A DNA stretch of 64,000 nt from Sarocladium kiliense (lineage: Eukaryota > Ascomycota > Sordariomycetes > Hypocreales > Sarocladiaceae), in contig JAUZTG010000034.1 of NCBI GenBank assembly GCA_030734395.1, positions 1,674,001 to 1,738,000 on the forward strand. The letters are read 5' to 3'. The position numbers and the translations under genes were made by a program. A model generated the notes under the pieces. It searched no databases. It had not been told where the DNA came from and saw nothing but the letters and a program-made list of their open reading frames with translations. This document shows positions 10,298 to 23,166 of the stretch, piece after piece; positions within the stretch are counted from its first letter, which is position 1; every line of letters starts with the position of its first letter.

Positions 10298-13200
10298 CTA
10301 CTTCGCCATGACGTCAACGTAGCGCCCGCTTTTCCTAGGCTTCTTTTGCCCAGGCTTCCTTGGCGCAGCCGCTCCCAGCAGATCGTCAATACTGCTTGCG
10401 TTGCTCATGCTCGTCGTAGGTCGGCTAGGAGGCCTGCTCGGCGGGCCACCCGGCGGGCCGGCAGCGCTGGTGCTGGACACAGATCGAGCCATGGGCATTG
10501 CACCACCGACGCTGTCCATTGAAGGGCTCTTCTCCAAGGTCGGGATGGAGCGAGGTGGCGGCATGCTTCCAGTGGCCATCGGAGGGGGGGGAGTTCCGGT
10601 TGACATGGGCGGTGGCGTTCCGGAAACCGATCGCGGACCAGCTCTCGGTGGTGGCGGCGTTGCAGCCTTTGCCTCGACGTTCTCTGCGCCGGGCTTCTTA
10701 TTGATCCATCGCTTGAGCTCGGGATCGTAGACGAAGCTACTGGCCTCACCAAGCTTGGCTCGAACAGGCTTGTTCGGGTTTACTTCACCAGGAGACGGGC
10801 TCTCGGCCTTCTTGCCCCCGCCAAACCATCCGCCGAAGCCCCAGCCCTTCTTCTGCGATTGCTGTGCAGCAGCCCGTTTGGCTGTATTGTGTTAGCTTCA
10901 TGTTTCACACGTGGGTGCTCGGCATACTTACCATCTTCCTCTGCTGCTTTGCGGAACATTTCCTGGTTCTCGCGGTCGATTTCAGCCCGTGACTTCTTCT
11001 GCTCAGCTGGGCGCAAACTGGGAATATCGTCGTCATCGTCGTCCATGAAGCTCTTCTTCTTTGGCTTCGGCTCATCATTTTCCGCAGCGTCCGTTGAAAA
11101 GTCAGGCTCGTAGGAAGGTGGTTGATATCCATAGGATGGCGGTTCGTATCCTGAAGAGCTCTCGTGCGTCTCCTCTTTCTTCTCTTCGTCCGCCATTTGA
11201 ACATCGGGTGCTTGGTACCCGTAAGGCGAGGGTGCGTATGAAGGGACAGGGTGTGAAGAATCTGCGTCAGTATTGCCATTGACATGTGGCTGGCTCTGGG
11301 GTTGCTCGGCAGGTAAATACGGCTGGGGTTGGTAACCTCCGAACGACTGACTGGCAGCCAGGGGTTGGTATCCAGAGGCTGCGTCCGAGCTAGTCGGCGG
11401 TGCGTACCCTGTATTGTGAGTGGTGGGGTCTGCGCCGGGATAGCTCGGAGCGTACGCATTGCTATTGTGTTCTCCCGAGTCTCGTCTCGCAGCCGAGGAT
11501 TGCACAGGCGCATACGGCGAGGGCTCATAGGGGCTAGTCGACATCGTGGATGCCGCCATAGGCGCGTACTTGGAGGCGGCAGCACCCATAGCTGGCGGGG
11601 ACATTAGCCCAGGTGCCAAACCAGGCGAGCTACCGTACATCTCAAAGTTGGATACCGACGGGGAACGGCTGATGTTCGGCGTGGTGGCAATGCGTGCGAA
11701 GTGTCCTGTTTCGCCTTCTCCTCCGTTGCCAGTTCCGTCTCCCTCGTCTCCTGACACGAATGTGTTGAACTTGCTGAGCAAGCTGCCTGAGAGCTTGTTC
11801 ATGCTAGGCTTGGACATCCAAGAGCCGGTTTCTCCCTTGGGGGCCTGCTTGAGCCTCCGCATGAAGTCGTCAACAGCACCCTCAAGGACCGCATGGTGGT
11901 AGGGCGATCTCCGGGTCTGGGCAGTCATAGCAGCAGCGATAGCCTCACAGTACTGTAGGGCTCGGTCTCTGAAGCCATATTCAGCTAGTGTTATGGCATG
12001 CTGGAGCTTGTAGGCCGCCAAATGCGGTGTTCCAGCTGCCACGGCTGCGGAACCGGAGAGTGTTAACCCATACTCGTAAACCTCACTCAGCTCAAGCGCC
12101 TCGGTCTCCTTAGCGAACTGATCGGATTGTTGTCTGTGGTCGGAACCCAGGAGGACAAAGTCCACAGTAGGATCGTCCAAGCCTCCAAAGACGGAGACAG
12201 ATCTGCTGAAGAGATAGCAGATATGTGCAGCCTCTGCGCGGCCATAGCTTGCCAACAGATTACCAAGAGCCTTGAGACCCTTGACATCCTCAGCGCTGCG
12301 GTTGCCCAGCACGAGGGTTAGGGTTTCTCTCCATTTGTCCAGCCCATCAGCCGTCGACCCGGTGGCACTGGTGGTGGCTGCAGTAGACACGAGCTGTAGC
12401 CCTGCACGTGCGTGACTTGGAACCAATTCGTCTACACAGTCCTCGTGGTTGCCAGAGAGAATCTTGTAAAGGGCACCAAGGCTCTCGTTTGGATGGCCAG
12501 GGTAGTTCACTTCTTTCCGTACGAATTCTTGCACAACGCGCTTGTAAAGATCCGCGGAAACGGTTTGCGAAAGTAACATAGCGTGACCCCAGAGGCGCTT
12601 GTCAACAGCAGCCCAGACTGCGCTTTCACGGTCACCCTTGAGCAAGCTCGTCCGGATCTGCTCCATTGTTGAGGAATCGGCTCCATCAGACGACATGGAA
12701 GTAATCGCTCCACTTTGTGAGCCAAAGCCACTGGCAGGAGGGAAAAGTGCGTCGTTATTGGATGTAGGAGTGGCGACACCTGGAGCCAGAATGTCCCTCG
12801 CTGCTTTCTCGACTGCTGGACTGCCTTCGAGAGCGCCGTCGTGTTCAATGAAGACACGGAGGATCTTCCATAGCAGGAGACGTTCAACGCTGCGCTTGGC
12901 CTCTAGAGACAATTCGGAGTTGAAAGAAACATCTGGCAGCTCCTTCTCTAAGGACTCAATCCCGGCAGACAACCAGGCCAACGTTTCCTTCTTCTTCGAC
13001 TTTCCTCGCAGAGGGCCTGGGAACTTAGCAAGACGATCCTGCAGAGGATCGATATCCTTAATAGTCCGGACCTTGACCTCGCCATGCGACCGAATAATCG
13101 ATGGAGTCGTTTGGTTCAGGCCGTAGCGGGGGATACTCTTCGGGAAGCAGGTCACAACGGTGCCACCAACACCCCAGGTCAGCAGCGCAGCTCCCTTCCA

Positions 13201-15981
13201 ACGTTGCAGCGGGTCCTGGGCTCGGTTATCATTTGGCGGCACAATGTTGAATTCCAACGATTGACCTCGAGGACGGGATGTCGGTGCATAAGCTACTTGA
13301 GGAGCCTTGGCCACGTTCGGCGGAGCGTGTGAATGAGCCGACGCCGGGCGGCCTGAGTGCGTTGTAGGCTGCTGGTTCGCGCCATAGACCGCACTCGGCG
13401 ATTGCGTCTGAGCCCGAGGGGGTGGGACGAACCCAGCTTGCCCCGCGAGCGAAGCTGAGGGCATGTAATGCGAGGCAGTGCGACTAGTCGGCGATAGTGC
13501 ATGATGACCTGCTGGTGCTGCAGCTGGAGGACTTGTCTGGCCACTGAGAGCTGGAGGACTTGTCTGGCCACTGAGAGCTGGAGGAGCAGGGGTTGGGCTA
13601 TATCGTGACTTCGCAGATGGCTGTGGCGATGTCTGGGACGCACTAGCTGCCCTCATGGCTGGCCGGTCCTCCTCTTCTTCCACCTCCCGAGTTGGAGGTA
13701 GCGATGCAATTCGGTTGAGCCGGGGCTCATACGAGGACGCACTAGCTCTTCGTTCTGGGAGCCCATGCTCGCCGTTTGTACTCATGGCATCAGTCTGCGA
13801 TTTCGTGCGGCTGATCTCAAAATGCGCCAGTGGGCTAGACGTCCGCGGTTGATGCGGCAAAATCGGTGGTCCAGCGGTTGCAGGAGCTGCCGGTGCTGCA
13901 CTGTACGAAGATTGAGATCGCGGGAGCGAAGGTGCTGGGGAGTAGCGAGCTGACACTGGGGCTGGGGGCACAGACGACGATGGCTGTTGCGCGGGAGCTG
14001 GAGAATATCGAGAAGCATTAGAAGATGGAGCTGGCATGATAGGAGCGGCAGATTGCAAGGCAGCGTAGGGGCTGACCCTCTCTGGCGCCACAAGGCCGGT
14101 AGCATCTGGTGATTCTTGGCTCGGGAGTTGCTGGGGTTGTTGGGGTGCGGCAGCATAGGGGTTCGCCGGAGAGGGAGGCGCTGCCATTTGCCCAGGAACA
14201 GTTTGTGGACTTTGGCTAGCAGATTGCGGAGTCGGTGGCCCGGGCCCAAGGTTGCTATGTCTTGAGCTTGGACGTGGCTTCGGTACCATGGGAAGCTCTT
14301 CAAAGAAGCTGCCCTTGTTTCGCAAGGCGGGTGCAGATGCTTTGTGGCTCAGAGGCTGGCCATGGCTTGACGATGGAGGTGAGATTGTTGACGAAGGAGG
14401 GCCAGGGGTGAACATGCTGGTGCTTCGCGCGCCTCCGGGAGGAGGTATCTGAGCTGCTGCAGAGTCGCCCGCTTGCTGCATGCTGGGACGCTTTCTCGGC
14501 TTGACAACGGTACTGACAAGATCTGTCGGCAGGTCATAGGGTGAGGCATAGCCACCCTTGGATTTGTCCGCAAAGCTTTGCATTCTTAAGGGTTCACTGG
14601 GCGGCGGCCGAGGCTGCTGTGTTGCACCAAAAGGCACCGCAGGAGCTGTCGGCTTGTAGAAGGGGCCACTCGCCGCTGGATTGGAAGCAGTGGTACTGGG
14701 CGTGTAAGCTGATGCACTCTGCTGAAGAGGGCTCCCCTGTGGCAAATATGGGTTTGAAGCCGCGGGACCGGCTGAAGGCTGTGACAGCGCCTCAGGCTCA
14801 TCGAGATCGTCTAGAAGCCCCTCGTCGTCACTGCCCAGAAACGCGGATGGGTCGATCTGATCCTCACCCGGCGCATTGTCGTCGAGCAGGAAGTCATCAT
14901 CATCGTCCCCTCCAGCGAAAGCTTCTTGCCATTTGGCAGCGACATCCTCCTTAGGCTCAGCTGCATCGCCGACCGCTGCCGTTTCCTCCTCTTCCAAAAC
15001 AGTTTCCTGTAGAGTCAAAGGTTGAGCTGAGTCGCTCGAGCCCAGCGCACCCGTCATCACTTGCATCGTCGTTTTGCGCTCCAGGGGAAGCGGCTTTTCC
15101 TCATCGCCTGTCTCATCCTTCTCTTGCGAAAGCGTGCCAAAGAAATCGTCATCGCCACCATTGTCATCGAAAGTTGCGGCTAGTCCAGCGGAGTCTGTGC
15201 CAATGTCATCATTCCCGCTGGGTTGGGACAACAAAGGTAGACCTTCCTCGTAGCGCTCGTTTGAGGCCTGACCCTCGAAATCAGGCACCTGACCTCCTAT
15301 TGACCCAGAGGGTCCCCGTCGCTGAGGAAGACCTTCCGAGACAGTTTCTTTAAGTGGCTCGTCATCGTCTTGTTCGAGTACAGCGCTTGCTTGGCTACTC
15401 GAAAGTGGCCCTTCGATATTGAGCTCTTTCGCTGTGGTCTGGGGGGGGACCACAGGAAATGAATTTGTTCGGTCAGAAGGCGGCATAAACCTGAATGGGT
15501 CCGTATCTGTGCGGGAGAGGTTCCAATCCCCTTCATCGTCATCGTTGAAGTTGAGATCGTGAGACACAGTGCGAGCGAAGGACATTGAACTCCCATGTTG
15601 GGCGCCGGAGCTTGGGGTTTGTGTGACCGGAGGGTCTTCAGATGCTGCTTCTACATCCGCAGTTGTTTCCTGGTCGGGTTGGGCGATAGCCTCTTGTGAC
15701 TCCGAGTGATCAGGAGCAAGCCATGCATCTGGGGCATCTGCGCTGGTCTCGCTATCGTCTTGAAACCAAGCATCGGCGCCTGATCGCGAAACAAGGCTTG
15801 CTTTTGCGTCTTGCGACTCAACCGCTGTGGGTTGAGTTTCGGCATCGTACGGCTGGGGTTCGTTCGACGGCTCGTTCGACGGGGGCGCAGTATCAAGATC
15901 CACAGCTAATGATGATGGCGCGGGCTCGACATTGGGCATCAGCGCCGGATGCCATGATGAATGTGGTGTGTCGGCTGCCAT
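10298..15981 (-). CDS. SEC16: COPII coat assembly scaffold Sec16
   Basis: Peripheral ER-membrane scaffold that organises COPII exit sites, about 1877 aa. Start chosen at MAADTPHSSWHPAL (15981); the frame is open for 19 more codons upstream but SWHPAL near the N terminus suits fungal Sec16. Layout: acidic/Ser N-terminal half, long Pro/Ser/Gln-rich region, central conserved domain from about residue 930 (QRWKGAALLTWGVGGTVVTC, FPKSIPRYG) running into the helical ACE1-type domain (WGHAMLLSQTVS, LYKILSGNHEDCVDELVP), then a second disordered Tyr/Pro/Ser tract. One intron (10931-10882) near the 3' end leads into the conserved C-terminal block GWGFGGWFGGGKK and AKLGEASSFVYDPELKRWIN, which binds Sec23 in characterised homologues. 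C terminus rich in PPRS and basic. Confidence 0.95.
13522..13584. repeat. 27-bp tandem repeat inside SEC16
   Basis: Two identical 27-bp units (13522-13548, 13549-13575) followed by the first 9 bp of a third. Being a multiple of three, it keeps the frame and encodes PALSGQTSP twice within the disordered Pro/Ser-rich part of Sec16. Confidence 0.9.
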
Positions 15982-16882
15982 CTCGTGATGGCAGCGTCGG
16001 GGTATCGTGATTAGAAGTGTGTTTGACAGGAAAGGCAAGTACTGCAGATGTGTCAGCTCTCGTCGGAAGAAAGGGGTGATGACGCCAGGAGCGGGCTAAC
16101 GCATCAGACGCATCGCCAAATCAAAACCGACACGGAACGTACTTATACACAATGAATAGAAGACACTGCGTCAGATAAAATTCCGCTTCGCCATGATCAA
16201 ATGCAGCAAGTCTTGAGGTTGTCTGATGATCCTAATTCCGTCGCGAGGTGGACGGATTCGCAAAGGCAAGCTGTCACGAAGCTAAAGCGGATGGACCCAG
16301 TTTAGGAGACGGAAGACTTGGGTGAATTGGCTGAGTCATCATGGGTTTTCGCGGACTAGCCACAACGTGTGGCTAGATCTCAGGAACCTTATCTTTACCC
16401 TGGAGAACGTCGCTCCGTGCTGGTTCAGGAACCCCCAGTTTTGTAATACATACAGAGCCCTAGAAGAGCCACATTATGTATAAAACATACCAAGTGACCA
16501 AGTGGCCAGAAGTGTCGTTTGCTCCATGACTTGGACCATTTTCTAGGCTCTTCAGATGTTAAATGCCAGCTTTCAATGTCCTCTATGGTGATCATGTTGG
16601 CCAAGAATCTGAACGGACCCCTCTTGAAACATCTGATTCACTCATCAGGCAAAACGTTACTAGCAACACACCGCGAGACAGTGAGTTCAAATACGAAGCT
16701 CAGAAAGATCTAGTAGCAAACGATTCTCATTCTAACACTACTCGAGCACAGGTAGCCGCCTCAGTTGACAGTAGATACGTGAACAAAGGAAACAGACGGT
16801 AGGACTTTCCGTGCGGATCTATCATATGCTTTGCAAATTACCGTGCCTTGAACTCCTGAAATGCAAACAACCTACTCCTCGC
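15982..16882. other. Intergenic: SEC16 promoter and desaturase 3' side
   Basis: About 0.9 kb between two leftward genes. It holds the SEC16 upstream region (near 16000-16300) and the downstream side of the desaturase. A TATGTATAAAACATA stretch lies near 16475. No gene or RNA recognised. Confidence 0.5.
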
Positions 16883-19442
16883 TCAATGCAAACCCATTTC
16901 CCCGGTCTCCGCCATGTGCTTCTGACAGTTGACGAGCATGCTGACTTGCTCGCCGACCTCACTCAGACGGCCCAGGACCTTCTTGTTGCCGTCCACGAAC
17001 GTCAAGATCGAGTACGGGATGCCGGTATCCTGACAGAACTCGCGTACCAAACCTTGCACTTTCCGAAGGTTATGTCTTGGGACACGAGGGAACAGGTGGT
17101 GAATGGCCTGGAACTGGAGACCACCGTGCACGAAGTCCATCCACGCGGGACAGTCGACATCCATCGTGGTCCTCAGCTGTCGCTGCGGGAACGACTCGCC
17201 CTCGCCCAAGTCCGAAGTGCTCATTCCCCAGTGTGACAGGTTGATCTGGACATGCAAGGGTGCCATAAAAACGTGAGAGACGAGTACAAAGATGACGCGA
17301 ATCGTCCAGGTCGGAAGCGACTTCCAAAGCAGGCAGTACCCAAAGAGGAACCAGTACCCAGCCATGAAAGCTATCTCGGTAGGGCGGATCCACCACGCCT
17401 TGGTGCTGCCCAATCCAGTTGACTTGGATGAGATGACGTGCAACCAGGACAGGAGGTAAAGGTTGAATCGGGCGATAGCCATGATGGGGTAGTAAGTGTA
17501 CTTCTGAACTGGGACCAACAGCTCTGCCGCCTTGTCCCAAGCAAACACAAAGCCGTTATAGTACGACGATGTGATGCCCTTGAAGTACTGAGGACTGGTA
17601 GCGAAAAGAGGTAGGTTTTGAATGTCGGGATCATGTTCCTGAGTCCTGTCAGCGCCCATGTACACCGAGCTGTCGATCGAGATCACTTACTGGTTGATTT
17701 GTGATGAGATGGTGGACATTGTGGCTGCTCTTCCACCAGCCAATGGATAGGCCACAGCAGAGATCGGCGATGAAGAGGCCGATTAGGGTATCGATCCAGA
17801 AAATATGGGTGATGGCACGATGGCCGGCATCATGGGCAGTGAACATAATTTGTTGCTATAGTATCACATAGTTAGCTCTGACCTATACTCAGACACGGAA
17901 AGGTCGGGGACGTACCCAAAAGACACCAAGGCAAATGCCTGAAGCAATGTACCATTCAGCACGTAGAAGCGTGATGAAGCCTATGAATAACGTGACGTAT
18001 CGGATGCATTCCTTTCCATATTCGAGGTACGGGCAATCGTAATATCCCATATCTTGAACCTTCTGATGCAGAGCCCGGTACTTCCGGGTAATATCTTGTT
18101 GAACAGCAGGCTCAAGAGAAGGGTAGTCTGTCAGGTCACGCTCGATGTCCTGTTCGACCGCCCAGGCTGTGTACTCTGTTGGGGAGAGGCGGCGGATGGC
18201 GTCAACCTTGAGTTCCCCAGCCGGTGGCGGGAGCGCCCGCTGCCGTAAGCCAGACAGATCAGGACCCAGGAGGTCGGATCCAGGCACGACTTTTTTCTTG
18301 AGGGCTTCGACATTGTCACCATCGCTGCTGTTGTAGACGGAGGTGACGGAGGAGGCTAGTGACCGGACTTCCTCCAGGGGTGCGAGACCATCCTCATCGG
18401 AGTCTGGAGCCCGGCTTGAACCTGAATCGGACGCCACAGAGTCGGTCTCGGATAGGTATCCTCGATCGATTCGAAGATCCGGGGAAGCTTCGAAAGTCTG
18501 GGGCTTGCGATAAACACCTCCCCTGATTGGCGGTGTCATGTTCGTCCATGGTCCCGCAGGCTTCCGGCCGATCCGAAAGGCCCTGATGGTCTGTAGCGTC
18601 ACGGCGGAGTGCAATCTGCAACGCAAGGGCGATCAGTAAGCGTCTCCAGTGAGTATATAAAATCGAGTGGGACAAGGGAGATGGCCAAGTCGGCAGCGCG
18701 ATGTATTGGAGGGTGGTTTGATTTGTCAGATGAGGCCGCTGCGACTCTGGGTTCGGGTGAGTGCAACAAAAAGCAGCCAGTCGCTCGTTTCCGACTCCAG
18801 AAATTTGCAGCACCGCGCCAGCCAAACGTCATGTTTGCATCACCATGACCCCAGAACTTTCTAGGGCCAACATTTAAAGACTGGGACACGCTCCTTTCAA
18901 TATTCCTCTCCTCAGTCCCAAGACTTTTTTCCCATCCATTTCAGCGCCGCAAACGGGTTCGAACCGACTTGACAATTCGAATCGCCATTGACGACAGAAT
19001 GGGACTCAATGGCCTGGCGCACGGCAGAGCAAGTGCTCGCCACGTTCGCACAAGCGGTTGAGACACAAGGGCAGCTTTGCACACCGTGATTATAGGAAAG
19101 GAGACTCGCAAAGGTGTTCGCACTGGAGGGGATTCGCAACCAGGCGGGGCTCGCAAAATGGACCACTTCGAACACATCAAATATCTCGGTGCGTCGCGCC
19201 GAAATATCGACCCTTACGAACATCGATGATCTGAGGAGCACAAATGAACTTGGGGCTTCTTACGCTTTCATCTCGTCTGTTGCGTCTCTGCCCACCATAT
19301 GAAGGATGGCCAATGAGCCGCCGGGATGTTTGCTCATCCAGCCGTTGAGCTTGAGAACATGTTCCTCATAGATGACGATAACGCCGCCCTCCGCGATCAG
19401 GCCTTCGACCGTCCGCGGCGTCAGTACTTCGTCGCGACCCAT
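16883..19442 (-). CDS. SLD1: Delta-8 sphingolipid desaturase with N-terminal cytochrome b5 domain
   Basis: Front-end desaturase of the ER that introduces the delta-8 double bond in the sphingoid base of glucosylceramide precursors. Four exons: 19442-19264, 18615-17916, 17855-17691, 17638-16883; 599 aa. The cytochrome b5 domain carries HPGG (haem ligand His39) and LHS (His62). A Ser/Asp-rich linker of ~150 residues follows, then the membrane desaturase with histidine boxes HDAGH (301-305), HNVHH (338-342) and QAIHH near 530; the Gln replacing the first His of box three is diagnostic of cytochrome b5-fused front-end desaturases. Start chosen at MGRDEVLTPRTVEGLIA, the conserved beginning, rather than 28 codons upstream. 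The first intron is 648 nt and splits the b5 domain between the two haem ligands; the others are 60 and 52 nt. Substrate specificity is inferred from family. Confidence 0.92.
18616..19263 (-). other. Exceptionally long intron in the desaturase gene
   Basis: Borders GTAAGA at 19263 and GTTGCAG ending at 18616 restore the b5 core (DATDEMKALHSAVTL). No homologous coding sequence is missing across it. It contains unrecognised open frames on the minus strand and a TTTTATATA stretch near 18655 preceded by CT-rich sequence, which would be compatible with an internal promoter. Confidence 0.8.
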
Positions 19443-22400
19443 AGCTGCGAGTGCGATGGGTATGTTGGCCGGGTGGCCTCCGTGAAGTTGAAGGATTGAA
19501 GTGTCGATGAATTTGCGCGGGATCAAGGTCGATATGCAATTCCGTCGAACGATTCGAATAGAGGGCTACACAGTCTGGAGATGATGGGCACTCAGGATGC
19601 GATAGGAGGAGACAAGCCCAGAATGATGGATGATCAGAAGAGAAGATAACTACTGAACAGGGACAGGAGGATCAAAAGGAAAAGACTAAACTACCGGAAT
19701 GGCTACTGGGGTCCGGGCAGGCACAGGAGAGCGGAGACACAAAGAAAGGCCGGTGATGTATGTACTGGCAACGACCCGGGCAGGAGAGATTCGATACCTC
19801 GATACCTTGAGTCTTTCTGAACCAGACACCCTCTACCCCTAGTCGCACAAAGTACCACCGTCGGGAGAACATGGCGGCGGGCCTTGAACGCGCAGGCGCT
19901 GGCCGATTGACGGCAAGAGGACCCTGATTTTGATGAAACAGGGAGTCTGGACTTGTGGACTCAGTGGACTCGCGGTCCTAGGTACGAACGGGGACGGGGA
20001 TGTGGACAAACTCTCGACTGCCTGCAGTAAATGGTGCCCACATCCTGTGCACTCCGCCACAGTCGACCTCGAAACGGACGACGGGAAAGACGGCCAGAGC
20101 ATTTGAGCGTTGGCTGGCAGGACGGTTGAGCTATCACACACTTCGCAATTTGGGGTGTCTACGAAGAAAAGGAGTCGGAAAAAGATGGCTTGCCTCGGCG
20201 GCGGTGCGTGTGGCGGACAATCCCCGCGCCCGACATGCGCACACCCTCGCGCTGGTCTGCGAACCCCTGACGGGGCATACGTCAAGCTTCGTGGAGCCCT
20301 TCGAACTAAGCATCGAATGTAGCTTGGTCCTCGTGGGTCTCGCTGAATATCAGCGCGATAGTATCGAAACTCGATGGGTCTGGGACACGCGGACTGGGGG
20401 CTTGGACGATCTCACGCCAGACTGGCGAGGCCTCGTGTCGCAAGCCGAAGCTACGTGAACCTTAGATCCAGAGGCGAAAATTAACGACCAATACGCGGGC
20501 TTCGCATAGCCTGCTTGCAAATGACAACAAATGATCCCGGTCCGGGCTTTTGGAAGAAATATTGGCAAAATTGAATTAAAAGGGTGTCAAGCAAGCCGTC
20601 AATCAATGACATAGCACCTCAGCTAGCTTAGGCCTCATCTGCACACGAGGCAAGGTTTCTCATAATAAGGTGTTGGGGACATGCAGGCGATGCCTCGGCT
20701 AGCCTATGAGAATGCAGCGTCGAGAACCTGCCTATGTGGGCAGATACACGATTCAATCAATCAAGGAAGAGGGTGTGAGCCAAGGGAAGTGCGCAATTGG
20801 GGGCGTTGGGGACCTAACTGGGCTGTGACTGGACCAGCCGCCTCTCCGACGGGATGATTCTCTACTCTCCATTTCCTTCCAGCAGGAGTGCTGGCTCTGT
20901 GTTAGACCCAGCTTCGAGTCACAGAACTTAACAAAGATCGTCGGCAAGACGTGTATGCCTGAGACCTGATCAGTAGGAATTGACGAACAGGCCAGCATGA
21001 CTGCGTCACGACGTGCGTCTATGAGTACCAAACACGCCAATATACTAGCTGAAGCGAATGGATAGTTTCTCCAGATCCTTGGATTCTTAGCAAGGGCCCA
21101 GCCAGATAACAAGATCTCGAGAAGCGACAGCGCTTGTTAGGTCTTGGTCGCAACGGCGCATCGCCTTGGAGCCTCTCGAAGGACATGTGTCAAGACCAAC
21201 CGACAGGACCCTAGCTGGATCTTAGAACGCACCTTCCTTCCTGTGGCTTGCGCGCGAAGGAGTGCGTGTGAGTGGAGAGATACAATGAACGATGCTTGCT
21301 AGCTTGGGTTCAGGACTCGGTAGCTTAACTGGGGTGCTGAGATTGGAATGTGTGGCGAGGGCACACAAAGGAGGAACAGACTTTGCACCTATGTCAGATA
21401 TGAGACCGTGCGGAATGTTTTGGGTAGTCTGTACGGTTCTCAGCTTTTTCTTCATCGCGTGACAGAGTGAGCTAAGACTTCTCACACATGCATCGAGCCG
21501 CGTCCGATCAAGTGAGGGCGTTGCTACCAGATTCCCTGAGATGGTGGCGATTCCCCCAGCCCCGACTGCGTCTAGCGCGGCGCCGTCAGGGGGTTTAAAG
21601 GAGGTGCGAGCACGCGGAAGCAGATGCAAGACAAAATTGGCACTCTTGGCAATCTGGGGCCCTGGAGCCAGAAGAGAACAAGAGATCCAGGGGGAGGCCA
21701 ACACCAGATTGGGGCCCTGGCCAAGCGTGCTGCTGGCTCGTGTTGATTGTCGCTGGATCAACACGTAATAGGGGGTGGGTTGAGCTTGTCTATCGACTGA
21801 AGGCGACATGGCTACTTGCGCAGATGTACTCCGTAAACATGTACCGAACCACGGCTGGCGAATGTACTCGTATGTCGCACGTAGCGCAAATTGGAGAGTC
21901 AGGTCGCCAGAAGAGGGAACTTCTCGTGGCCATCAGCTCGCTGGACCCATGAGCTGGCTGGCACTAGCACGGTAGCTTAAACAGAGCAATGGGTCCCCCC
22001 GACGAACGAAATGACCCGCGCCACCTTTGTACGCGCACACTCCACCCCCTTTCGTTCTCGCTCAGCGCTCATCTTCATAGGGTGCTGAGCGAGGTGCTGG
22101 GAGCGAGACCGAGATCCAGGTAAGGGGAGGTGGAGTCTGCAAGGTGCTACCGTCGCACGAGGATGAGCCTCAGTTGAAAAAGTTGGACACCGAGACCAGA
22201 CAGAAGCTCTCGCCGAGGTTCTTGAAACGTTCTAGTGCGCCTACTAGAGCTGTCGATAGTTGAGCTGAACCTTATCTTCTTCTGTTAAGGGCAGTCAGTG
22301 CCGTGATGTCGCTGAATGCCAAGTGGTACGATCTTACAGAGGCTGGCCGTTGCACGAGAAATTGAGCTCGTTTATCGGAGGGTTTTTGAGGGCAGATAAG

Positions 22401-23166
22401 CTCCAGTGGCGGATGTGTATTCGTTGCCAGCGACGTGCCACGTCAGGTATGGTTGGTGGAATGCCGTAGCACAGCAAGTGCTACACTGTTAGGTTGACCA
22501 GCCGTCATAGACTGATTGAGGTCTCTAATCCTAGGGGCTTGGTTCTCCAAATATTACAATCTGTCAAGTTGCCTGTGGCCCTTTTGCGAGTCGGCGCAAA
22601 ACCGCCTTGTACGTCCACACGTCGTGAGTCCGTATTATATGTCATTGAGTACTTCACATTGAGTCAATTCTTCCTCTAACACCGTGCATACGTGAAAAGA
22701 TTCGACATGTATTTTGTTCCCTGACACTGGGCGCATTCGGGTTTGGTTGGGTCAGTGAATGCCTGACTTCCACTTGATAAAGCGGTACTGCAGGGTAGGC
22801 AATATAAATTCGAAGGGACGGGGTTGACACCAGGTTCGAAACCTTTCCTTCAGGGGGCCGAGTCGAATCTGGGACGTACTACAATTGCCTACATTGCTCT
22901 ACCGCAGGGTTGAATTGATCCTGACCACCAAGGCTAGATGTGTTATACGCTTGTGTCACTCAAAGGGTGGTTCAATAAGCCAGGTTGGCCTGAGCATCAT
23001 GTAGATGAATTGACAAAGTGCGAGCCCGTCCGTTGACTCACGCGACGGCTCTCATGGCGGGGTGCAGCCCAAATTCGAGAACCCCACCATCGTCCAGCTC
23101 CCGCTTTCCAGATCACCACCACAACCGAAGCCAGTCACGCTATCTACGACGTCACAGACCTCAATC
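19443..23166. other. 3.7-kb gene-poor region
   Basis: Contains the upstream regions of the desaturase (leftward) and WRS1 (rightward). The longest open frames (about 150 codons at 20000-20458 plus and 19839-20285 minus; 195 codons at 21222-21809 minus) overlap others and show no recognisable motif or splice context. I find no transposase, reverse transcriptase or clear terminal repeat, and no convincing tRNA or 5S gene. The notable structure is the hairpin listed separately. Confidence 0.5.
22039..22136. repeat. Long imperfect inverted repeat (hairpin)
   Basis: Inner stem: CTCGCTCAGC at 22057-22066 is the exact reverse complement of GCTGAGCGAG at 22084-22093, with a 17-nt loop. Outer stem: ACTCCACCCCCTT at 22039-22051 pairs with AAGGGGAGGTGGAGT at 22122-22136, with one bulged A and one G-G-type offset. 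Between the stems the 5' side has 5 nt and the 3' side 28 nt. It could be a structured RNA or a relic of a mobile element; nothing identifies it. Confidence 0.6.

Noticed and set aside
18951..18967. GGGTTCGAACCG palindrome inside the long desaturase intron, T-loop-like
   Set aside because: Only about three base pairs of T stem, no acceptor stem in either orientation.
20000..20458. 152-codon open frame on the plus strand, overlapped by a 148-codon minus frame
   Set aside because: Arg/Thr/Leu-rich in a way expected of non-coding sequence, no motif, and mutual overlap.
21222..21809. 195-codon open frame on the minus strand in the gene desert
   Set aside because: No recognisable motif, overlapped by frames on the other strand, no splice context or conserved pattern.
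22826..22850. CAGGTTCGAAACC, tRNA T-arm-like
   Set aside because: Flanks do not pair as a 5-bp stem and no A box was found upstream.
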